Below, one piece after another: positions 12,001 to 21,100 of a DNA stretch of 64,000 nt. The stretch is from positions 6,426,604 through 6,490,603 of the forward strand of contig NC_065404.1 in NCBI RefSeq assembly GCF_024362695.1. The letters run 5' to 3'. The stretch is from Pectinophora gossypiella (lineage: Eukaryota > Arthropoda > Insecta > Lepidoptera > Gelechiidae). The translations under genes and the position numbers were made by a program. The notes under the pieces were generated by a model, which made no database searches, was not told where the DNA came from, and saw nothing but the letters and a program-made list of their open reading frames with translations. How positions within the stretch are numbered: the stretch's first letter is position 1; each line of letters starts with the position of its first letter.

Positions 12001-13838
12001 GATCCATACTGCTCATAAGATAAATAAGCAGACTATTTACCTTTGAACTAGATTCTCTCGGAAGCATCGTTTCGAATATGCTTCTGTTGCGGTTATGAGC
12101 GTCAATGTCTACGTAAACAACGCTCCATGACGCTCCTTTGTCCCCGAACAAGTTACAGCCGTTTATGGCTTCTAGAGCAGCCTTGGCCATTCCTAAACAT
12201 AAGATAGTTCCTGTTTTATCCACAAATATAAAGCTTACTTACAGGATTGCTTACAACAATACAAAGGCTCGCTTATACAGCTACAAGGAGAAGCACCAAT
12301 AATTCTGTAAATTTGTCCCGCTGGACAAAAGCCTCCCCTTCGTTTTCCAACCATCTCTGTCTTGCTTGGGCATCATTCTTCCAGGTGTTCCAGAAAATAA
12401 TAATTGTTTGTTGTAACTGTCTTCTTGGGCCAAAGAAAGTCTTCTTGTAATCAGTCTTACCTATAGATGACGCATGAATTTCAGGCTTGCCATCATTATA
12501 TTTGGAGCCCCTCTCCCACATGCCATAGTCTGGTGTCCTGTATGCTCGCTCCACATAATATACTAAGTTTTGAATAAACGCCACTTCATCCTGAATATTA
12601 GAGAAAATTATTAAATTTATGTACCAATACTGTTACTATTGTTTTATTTACATGAATATTTCTTACATATAAGTACCACTTTTCTACAAAATGTTGTCAA
12701 ATAAATAATAGTTATTTACAAATGTAATAAGACATAACATTATATTAATTTTGATACTCAGATAATTAAAATGAACATTCAAATCAGGTAATTTCAATCA
12801 GAGAAATACCTTTACCTGTGTGTAAATAATCTGTAAGCCAGAAGTGATCATCTGCACAAGGAACAGGAGATAAAGAGATACGACGTCAATCTGTAGGTGA
12901 TGGTACTGTTCATCTGTGAGGACAGGCTCGCCTGTAGTGAGGTGGAACTTGACATGCAAGGCGTGTGCGGCGCTCTGTCGGGTCTTGAACGCCTCGACGC
13001 GCGCCGACTGCTTCACCCAGCACTCTAGAATGCCGCGCATGCATTTCACCGTGCTCTGACCCAACTCGTGCGATTTTCCACGGTCATCGTCAATTCGTCT
13101 GTAATCATCAATCATGTTATACCAATTAGTATCAATCATTCTTATAAAAGTAGCTAGTTGTATAAAGTAGCTACCAATTGCCTTAGGCTTGTTTAGACAA
13201 TGATAATTTGATTAACAGTGCTCAATAAATATTTATCAAGTATAATATAATAAATTGAACAGAGTTACTCTCTACATTCCCAGTATTGAAAAAACATTAA
13301 TAAATTAAATAAATACCTATAAGCCTGGTAAAGGCCCCATACTGCAGCAGCACAGTATATGCTGTCCCTCACACTGCCAATATGGAGGTCAGATGATAGC
13401 ACCGGGAACAGTCCTGTGATTGGACTTTGGAACCGCAATAATTGCCTCTTTACTGTAAATAATGTTTATTTATTTATGATTTATTTATGTTGTAAAGTTC
13501 TGTTAATAATGCGATATAAACTAAAATATTGATTCAGTTTTGTAGGTACACTTTATAATACAAAGTATGTAGGTATATTAGAAGTTTCATAATAATATTT
13601 TATTCTACATAACTATATAATTCATATAAAACTATACATTTACAGATTTTTAGGTAGGACTAAGTATAACATGCAAATTATAAAATCTTGAGTTATACTT
13701 ATCAAATAGAAGATACCTACCTATGGCATAATAAATATCCAACTGGCGCACAGTGTCTTCGTAGTTGGATATCTTGAGAAACTGCTGGGCGTTGATATCG
13801 TCAATGCTCCCCTGGCGGATCATGATGTCGGCAAAAGC
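1..13838 (-). CDS. PHKB: Phosphorylase b kinase regulatory subunit beta, 18 exons, 3' end off window
   Basis: Regulatory subunit of the cytosolic phosphorylase kinase that activates glycogen phosphorylase. Exons in transcript order: 13838-13731, 13452-13317, 13098-12816, 12590-12461, 12192-12041, 11826-11490, 11358-11269, 8961-8807, 7433-7314, 6968-6858, 6762-6635, 6269-6094, 5888-5626, 5361-5203, 4443-4318, 3635-3412, 737-623, 139-<1. They join in frame into about 984 residues that follow the animal PHKB order from the start of the glucoamylase-like domain (RFQSPITGLFP, RRIDDDRGKSHELG) through YGIQTQTPHEVEPVQ, MEHLDFMSQGEFP and RGILKIRVGWVLEA to ARRQLCVELLCV. An alpha subunit was considered, but the motif order fits beta. 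About 50 C-terminal residues lie beyond base 1. The 5' end is uncertain: exon 13838-13731 starts after an AG but also contains an ATG at codon 6, and in-frame stops lie just upstream. Confidence 0.93.
339..602 (-). repeat. tRNA-derived SINE, minus orientation
   Basis: Read on the minus strand, it has a tRNA-like head (GGTTCGAATCC B box near 515-525, preceded by CCCAGTTGGTGGAACG). A body follows, ending in GGGTTGGAAGGTCAAACAGG. The same 3' body occurs at 18,237-18,545. It lies in the last intron visible for PHKB, next to exon 623-737. The exact ends are not resolved. Confidence 0.6.
854..2294. mobile_element. Foldback element with ~480-bp inverted arms and 9-bp target duplication
   Basis: The left arm (854-~1340) and right arm (~1806-2294) are long, nearly perfect inverted repeats starting with GTGTGCGTCAAGCTAGCGG. 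Each arm repeats the motif GCTAGCTTGACG three times. The element is flanked by the direct repeat TTATGGTGT at 845-853 and 2295-2303, a 9-bp target-site duplication. The middle, AT-rich part has no credible ORF, so this is a non-autonomous element. Long arms plus a 9-bp duplication resemble Mutator-like (MULE) elements; that assignment is inference. Confidence 0.8.
2565..2720. mobile_element. Palindromic MITE, copy 1
   Basis: A near-perfect hairpin of about 155 bp whose arms begin GGGGTTAAAATGGCCACATC and continue through GAAGCAATTCATCTAAGAAAG. The loop region contains GTAAGTGCGCAATG. The arms pair almost end to end. It lies 10 bp from copy 2 in the same PHKB intron. Confidence 0.8.
2727..2890. 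mobile_element. Palindromic MITE, copy 2
   Basis: This is the same family as the neighbouring copy, with arms containing GGCCACATCGAAGCAATTC and its complement, but more diverged (for example GATATGGCGTTTTTAACCCC at the right end). The loop carries the family's TGCGCACTTACTTTTATATG segment. With copy 1 it forms a head-to-tail pair of hairpins. Confidence 0.75.
3773..4170 (+). repeat. tRNA-derived SINE with a 91-bp internal tandem duplication
   Basis: The tRNA-like head has TGGTCCAGTGGGTGAGCGC (A-box region) and GGTTCGATTC (B box). The segment from GTCCCGGGTTCG at 3817 is repeated from 3908, a 91-bp tandem duplication that doubles the B box and the following body. The tail (CATGAGCCATGTCAGAGGCC, then AGAAGAAGAGAG) also occurs at 4985-5062, 9297-9330 and 9575-9670. 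It lies in a PHKB intron. Confidence 0.75.
4762..4830 (-). pseudogene. Decayed duplicate of a PHKB exon
   Basis: On the minus strand this segment resembles the PHKB exon at 5203-5361 over about 70 bp. It reads SLKSLYHSAG, like the true exon, then diverges (EHCSTVRS instead of VLRHWRAVRY). One base is missing just before the match, which shifts the frame. No good splice sites bracket it. It abuts a repeat (4836-4962) that also occurs in a CYLD intron at 17,138-17,312. Confidence 0.65.
4836..4962. repeat. Dispersed repeat, copy A
   Basis: The sequence from GGTCACGAGTA through ACTTTGAAACCATGTCACAT to AAAGTGGGTACATGATATTG is nearly identical to 17,138-17,312 in a CYLD intron. No coding potential or obvious terminal repeats are visible. 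The class is unknown. Confidence 0.7.
4980..5160. repeat. SINE tail fragment and CCCACTGCTGGGGCA repeat
   Basis: Bases 4985-5062 match the 3' tail of the SINE at 3773-4170. Bases 5080-5157 carry CCCCACTGCTGGGGCACAGG followed by CCTTCCCTATGGATGG, a dispersed motif seen again in reverse orientation at 43,536-43,580. Both are fragments. Confidence 0.5.
9036..9911. mobile_element. Harbinger-type MITE carrying SINE insertions
   Basis: The left end CACACGTATTCTAAGATG and right end CATCTTAAAATTTGGGTG are inverted and match the termini of the PIF/Harbinger copies at 46,411 and 49,522. The base triplet before the left end is TTA; the one after the right end is TTT. The interior right part shares subterminal sequence with those elements (CTCCAGTGAGCATGGCGTCATT, then GAACGTAAATGTCAACTTA). 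A SINE head at 9063-9330 and a SINE tail at 9552-9660 lie inside it. It sits in the largest PHKB intron. Confidence 0.65.
9063..9335 (+). repeat. tRNA-derived SINE inside the Harbinger MITE
   Basis: It belongs to the family of 3773-4170: CTCCGTGGTCC head, GTCCCGGGTTCGA B box, then TACTTTGTGATCCCTAATTTGG and TCCGAAAGTAAAATGATCCG. It has a single B box, so it shows the undoubled structure of the family. Confidence 0.7.
9998..10290 (-). repeat. Interspersed retroelement tail, copy A (ends in a T/A run)
   Basis: It is similar, in opposite orientation, to 40,105-40,310 in a PCIF1 intron. Shared segments include ACTACTTGGCCGGA, GCCCAGTTGGGCGCGAACC and GAAAGAATTAATCGACCCTA. One end is a T run (10,002-10,011), consistent with the A tail of a minus-strand SINE or LINE 3' end. 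Confidence 0.6.
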
Positions 13839-15114
13839 CTGGAGACCGATACTTAACTATTATTACCCAAAATCTGGTCACCACCTCATCTCAATCACAA
13901 ACACAAAACTAGTTCGTAAATGTATAAAACAAGTATAAAATTAGGGAAGGTTATAAAATCCTTCACCACTGGGAAGAGCTATCGAATCAATTCCAAATAA
14001 AGTTCATTCTTAATTTACGAAACACTTCTTAAATTTCTTATAAATAAAAAGTTATTTTACGATTGTCCGACACGGACACCAAAGGTCAAATTAATAACTT
14101 TATTCCTACAAATACATACAATACAATACATACAATCAAACGTCGTAAGGCTTATACGGACTCGTACATACGCGTTTTGGATGCAAAACAAAGCGCATAA
14201 TTTGATTATTAGTAGTAAGAGTAAGTGAGATAGCTAGTCGAAACACTCGTGTGATAGCAATTGACAACATTTCATTTTTACTAAGGTGCCTTAAATCGAA
14301 AACCATTTCGAGATATTTCTATGATTTACACAAAACACATTTTTTCAGATTTTTTAATTCAGTAATAATAGAAATATATTGAAAAATCCACGAGGTCAGA
14401 AGAGGAAGGCATAATAAGTTCAGACCTTTACATAAAAATTATAAAAAAAGTAAATGTCATACATAACATGACACTTTGTTTGCGACTTGTTTTAAATACG
14501 CATGCAAAGGTACATTACATTATACTGCCTTCATTCTATCAATGGCAGAATCCAATTTTCAAAAAATATTTTTTGTAACTTCTAGTGGAAAAATCTTGAA
14601 AAGAAAAAATACGTGTCTTCTATTTAAACAAGTACTTTCGAAATAGCACAAAAAAACCACGGCTTAAAAATTTGAAATGTTGTCAATTCTTTTACAAAAA
14701 AATCTCATTTGATTTGGGAAGTAAAAAAAATGGCAAGTGAAATTAAAGAAAGAGATAAAGACTTTACAAATACAAGGTCTTTGTTACAAATTGATCGATC
14801 ATCCTCTTTCGATAAAACATTTCGCGAGGAATTGCTAATGAGAGAAATATCATAAAAAAAAAGAAATGTCAACAAACAGCTGATTTACTGATACCTACTG
14901 ATACTGTTATTGTGTAAATTATTTTTATTTTCTCTTTTAATTTATTCCAAATACTAATACTTACTGTTTATTCAAGGTTTTATTGATATCAAGAAATAAT
15001 ATAGGAACTTCTGAACAGGTAATTAAATTTGTTATGGATTTTTTCTCTAAACTTACAAATACTTTTAAGTTTACTAAAAATTCTTAGCCATGTTTTCATA
15101 CTTCAGAGACTACA
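13839..15114. other. Divergent intergenic interval between PHKB and CYLD
   Basis: It separates the first recognised PHKB exon (minus) from the CYLD start codon (plus). It is AT-rich and I could identify no coding exon with confidence. It should contain the promoters of both genes and any upstream PHKB exon. A TTCATACTTCAG acceptor-like site ends at 15,104, so CYLD may have a 5'-UTR intron. Confidence 0.5.
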
Positions 15115-18100
15115 ATGAGCAATGAAACTCATCAAGAAAATGACAATACAGGCAGCTGCAGAGACACACAGGTTTTGATGTATATTCAACCATTACACTA
15201 ACAAATCACAACAGTTACTATCGTCAAGCACTATTGGTTTTGCAATACATTTTTTTTCTAACATTCATTATGTTACAGTACTAATGGTATATTGTTTATT
15301 GTGTTTTGGTTTCATGACTGTGGTTTATTAATTACATTTTCATTTTATACTTACTATTCCTAACAAAAGGGTCTAGGGAAAAAAAAAGAAACAGTTGAGG
15401 GTATTGCATTAAGGCTTGTACAAATAATGGTAATGGAAATGTTCTATTATCTATAAGAGTTCCTATAAAAATAGTCCTAGAATGGGTTTTAGTAATAAGT
15501 AAGTCAAATATACTTATTTTAAAATATTGTTGCAGGTAGACCTTTACAACTTGATTGGGGGAGGGTGGCCGCCCGCTCCACGAGAGCCCGAGCGCCCCGA
15601 GTATGGCTCAGTGCCCAGCCACAGACGAAGCATGCAGCGCTCGCCACACTCGGAGCGGGTCAAGTCTATGAACCTCATAGCTCACTTGGCTCCAGATAAA
15701 CGGAAAAATAGGCCCACCACATCCACATATCCAATCAGTGAAGAATCACAGAAGAAAAACAAGATGGTGCATGAACCTAAGAAAGTTGAAACTGGCATAT
15801 TAGTAGGTAAAGTCTTTGTTTGGCTATGATATGTATTTTCTATAAATTGACATTTACACTCATTCACCTTTGTCCTATGAAGGTTAAATTGACATGTAAT
15901 ACTTGATAGTGCAATTGCACTACAATTTATTCTAAAATTTATCAAATTAAATTGATTAGATTGATCATGTTAAATGAATTATTTCTAAATATAGATCTAA
16001 TATGCTCCACCATAACATTGTTATGTAAACAAAACCAAAAAGTTCACAACAAATGTTAATTTATTTTTTCTCATATAGTACAGAAAGAAAAGCAAAGTTA
16101 AACACATTACCAAAGGGTTCCTGGCTGCAGTATCCATCTTATGTATTGTTGCACTTTAGTCTCATTTAGTATGCTTACTGTTCATTATGATAACAAGTGC
16201 TCTCACAACACACACGGCGCGCGATCGTGGACTGTCCAATTTTAGCTTTCCTAGTTTCTAATTATAGTTATAGTACGCCGCGGTCGGTGGCACGCCGCGG
16301 CATTACGGCGAAGCATGGCTTACGCGTACTTGCGGGAGCTCTCCGTTGATGAAATACCATTATGTGTACTCGAATATGAAGACTGTAGGTTTCTTTACAT
16401 TAGTTTGATTATATAACTATATAGTTCGATTAAATTATACGTATTTATGGTACAGATGTATGCGGCGCGGAGAATCCTGAAGAGGTGTACGACTCGCCGG
16501 CGCTGGGCTCGCCGCGCGCGGCGCCAGTGCCTGCTAGCCGGTCCCCGCCGCCGCCGCAGGAGGACATCGGAGTCGGCTCCATGGTAGAAGTTGCTACAGA
16601 TGTTGACCAACACTACTATGGCGTCGTCAGGTGGATAGGACTCATGGACGGTAAATAAAGAATTTAAAACACAAATTTTAAAGCTCAGACGGGACTCGAA
16701 CTCGCAGCTCTTGTCTGGCCGGAGCTTGTGAGTTTAGCACGGGCGAGTGCTATGAAAAGATCCTTCTTCTTCTTCCTAAAAAATCCTTCGAAGATCCTTC
16801 ATTTTAAAACAGTTATAATAAACGACAGGTAAACCATACCTAACGCCATTTCAAACTATGTTGACTACAGCGGATATACAGTTCCGGCGCAACTAATTAG
16901 CATTCGTTTGTAGATTTAGATTACCTCTTGTTTATTTTACCTCTTGTTTATTTTGCATTTTAATGAGGTACTCTGATTATGTCCAACTGCTAGCGAATGG
17001 AAGAAATCGAAGCAAAGGCAAATAATCTCATCTTGAAAATGACGCTTAAGTTAGAACTGAACTGACACCATAAAATTTTTTGGTACAACTACAGTACAAC
17101 TATTAACAAGCAGAATAACCTTTCTAGGCGTATGGTCACGAGTACTCGTACTAAGATATATACATTACACGTTACAATACAATACAAGATATAAGTATAC
17201 ACTTTGAAACCATGTCACATTAACTTTTTTGACAAATTAAATCCGTAAGTCTCATTAAATGTCAAATATGATAGTGCGCCAGGGTTCTAAAGTGGGTACA
17301 TGATATTGCTCAAACAAACTGCAGCGGAAATCTTCCACTTATGACCCTTGTTCTGTCAGAAAAATATTAATAATAATAACAAAATGGTTTTGACAATATT
17401 CAAATCGTGCATGATAATTTGCTCAGCAGGTTTCATTGTTTTGCAGTGATTCCTACTGAACTACGTTCACTAGATACACAAATCGGCGATCGACCACAGC
17501 CCGGACAATCCATACATACAAAAATCGCATTCTTACCGTGTGCGGCCTAACGTGCAAGTGCGAACGAGAGCGCGCTTCACCTTATTCATTAGACTTAGCA
17601 ACTTTCGACCATTTAAGACTAAAGTAAGACCTAGAGGGGGTGAGGAAAATCTAGCTACGAATTGGTGCGGGGCGGAAAGATACCGTTCGATACTTAGTAT
17701 ATAATTCTTTATTCTATGAAGTTACTATGATAACTCAAAGCAATTCATTAATGCTGACGCTTCGTATGATCAGCTCGCTTCGTTTCCGCTCAAAACGACG
17801 CACTTTGAGTTCTGTGCATTAAAATGTATTTGATTTGATTTAAGCTGGTACTTCCTATATGTGCAGACACAGCAACAGCAGGCGTAGAACTGGAACAGAG
17901 TGTATGCGGGCTAGGAGACGGCACTCGCGGGGGACAGCGACTGTTCTCGTGTGCGAATGGTCGCGCGTTGTTCGTGCCGCTGCCGCTGTGTCGCAGAGAC
18001 GCGCGGTTCCGCGACACCCCGCCGCCGGACCGCGCCGATCTGCATGAAACAGATGATTTTGAACAGGTATTTGTTTCTAATGGTGATCTCAATTCAAAAT

Positions 18101-21100
18101 TTAAAATTTTGCCCAGTTATGCAGGGCGTAGATATACATAATAATAATTAACTATACGTCGCGCTAGTATGTAATCTTCTTGACGTGACGTGGGTGGTCA
18201 ATTTGCATAGGTTATCTTCGACTCGTAATAAATTGTTAGTTAGACTTGATAGCCCATTTTTTGGAAGAACGCTTGACTCACACTGTTAGGTCACAGGTTC
18301 GATTCCCAGCATGGACCTAAACTAATGATTTTCGAATTTGTTTTCGAATTCATCTCTTGAATCATATACATAGTGTTATCACGTGTTCAACGGTGAAGGA
18401 AAACATCGTGAGGAAACCCACATTCCCGAGAAATGTGTTTCGGAGGTATGTGACTTAACCTGTATGGGGCTGGTTTTCCTTTCGCGGGTTGGAAGGTCAG
18501 ACAGGCGCAGTCGCTTCTGTAAAAACGCACCTGTCAAATCTTCAGGTTAGATAAGGGGTCCCTGTGTAAGCGGGCATAACGCTGTGGAGATGAGTTATTG
18601 TTGTAATAGTCCAATCTAATATAATTATGTGTGTAGCCGGATTGTCCGGTAGTACCGGGCGTGGTGGCGCCACTCAGCTCGCTGGGGGAGCTGGCTGGCA
18701 AGAACCGCGGCATCCAGGGACACCACAACTCGTGCTACCTCGATGCCACGCTCTTCGCCATGTTCACCTTTACTAGTGTGTTCGACGCGCTGTTGTATCG
18801 ACCGCCGGAGCCCGAGGTTAGTTCGATAGCAATTTTTTTAAGACCACGGCCTTCATCATTACGTATTATGTAATTGTCAGATGGCTTTTTTATGGTAGAC
18901 GTAGGTAATTGGGCAAGGAGATGTTGAACGACGGTTTATTACTGAGCTTCAGGAAGTTTGCTGCACTGCCGTGGCTATCGTCAGACCATCCGACAGATGC
19001 TTGAGAGTCAACCTCTTTTGCACAAGTCCCAGAGCTACGTTTTGGAACCGCTTTTCGGTCAACATAGGTGATTACTTAGCTAAAACCTCATTCGACAGTC
19101 AAAATCGAGTCCCATCATGTTAATCCGCCCGCCTTGTATCCGCCTTGTATAGGTATATTCTCGGAAACTGGCATGGAAATGGGATGAATACAATACGTAC
19201 TCTATTGACCCATCATTGTGTATTCTATAGAACCATCCTGTCGCTGGATGCCGATGCGTTAGTTGCCTGATTGTTAGTAACGATCAAAACTGTGATGACG
19301 ATGTGATCTAGCAGCCAGTTTCGGCTACGGCAATTGCTTTAACTCCGACGTTCATGTACTCTGTACTTATGTAACCAATCTTGTTGGGAAATATCCTAGC
19401 ACATTGCAGGAACATGAACGCGCCATTTAAATAAGCATAATTGTTTGTCTAGGTGTCGGGTTTTCAATTCAAAACTGTAGAATAACTATTATTTTACACT
19501 TATCTTTCTTCCTTTATACACCCATAATGATTGCAGGACTCTCCTCACTACTCGGAAGTGCAGCGCGTGTTACGCGAAGAGGTGGTGAACCCGCTACGCA
19601 AGCACGGCTACGTGAGCGCCGACCGGGTCATGAAGCTGCGGACCTTGCTCGAGCGACTGTCCGACGTACCCGGACTCACTTCTGAAGAAAAGGTATTAAT
19701 ATTTCGTGAGTCAACTCTTAGAAAAAGGTAAGTCTATTGCAGGATCCTTCCAAACTGCTTGGAGATAAAGCAAGTATTACATGAAATGGTTAACCCACTA
19801 CGTAAGCACGATTTCGTGAACGCCAACTGAGTCATGAATCTTTCTCGAGACTATCTAGACTATCACTTCTGTGGTTGAGGTAAGCTCCATCTGGCTCTTA
19901 TTATATTGGTTTACATAAAAAGATCTAAGTTCTGACAAGGGTTTTTATTATTTAACACTATTGATTTTTTCGTTTTGCTCTGATCATATATTAAGGCAGT
20001 GTTCCAGTCCTCTACTGTTGGGCACATAAAACTTGTTGGATGGAATGGCGGACCGTGACTCTGCGTTAGTTATTTTGTGTTACTGCAGTATTTGTTTCAA
20101 ACTCTTATTGTTCGATTTTATTTTATTTTCTTCTATAATTCCGTTTAATAAATAAATACCATTCGCGCTACAGAAAGTAGTTCCGAACACTCTGTACTAC
20201 ATTGTTGCGACAGATTTCTTTGAAATTCCAAAACATTTTAATATTTCCAGGACCCAGAAGAATTTCTGAACGGTTTAGTAGCACAACTTCTACGCGCCGA
20301 GCCGTTCCTGAAGCTGTCCTCAGGCCAGGAATCGTATTGCTACCAGCTGTTTGTGGAGAAAGACGAACACGTGACGTTGCCCACCGTGCAACAACTACTG
20401 GAGCAGTCCTTCTCTACCTCCGGAGTTAAACTTAGCGAGGTAATTAATAGTTATTTGTTCTACAAGTGAGGAAAAACATGTTGTGTGCGAATGCCGAGTT
20501 ATGGCCTACTGGGGGGTTAAAATGGCCAAGGCCACATTGAAGTAAGCAATTATGCTATTTGTCATTTGTTGACATTGCGCACTTACTATTATATGCGCAA
20601 ATGTCAAATTGCAATACTGCTTTTTCAGAGATTTGTTTTAATGTTTTCTTTTTAAGCCTCTTAAGCGCAGTAAGTGGTTTAAAAGCACGTTACATAGAGG
20701 CTATTTTTGGATATTTCTCAAATTACTTATAATCCCTCCTCTATTGGGGCAAAAGAACCCCAAAAATAAGAAGAAGGGGGTATTACGTACGCGGTATGTT
20801 ACTTTTCTTTGTCGGGAACGGTACAGACGCTCAGTCATAGCGCACAAAGTGAAGTTAGCTATATAGTGACATTAGTCACAGACAACAGCCAATCAGACGC
20901 TTGTGCATTGTACGCTGTGCTACAACCCAGCGTCCGTACTCATGACCATGCCCGTTTTCGACATCTCTATAACTACTGCATGTAGTAAAAGTTGACTAAG
21001 AAAAAATCCAAAATTACTATCTATATGGGCTATTGTCTGGGTGATAGTTCCCACCATACAGTTCATGATATCCAATTGAAAAGATGCAAGTAAACCCTTG

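Noticed and set aside
1..13838. Phosphorylase kinase alpha subunit as identity of the left gene
   Set aside because: The motif order and residues (GMWERGSKYNDG, YGIQTQTPHEVEPVQ, MEHLDF) fit the beta subunit over the whole length.
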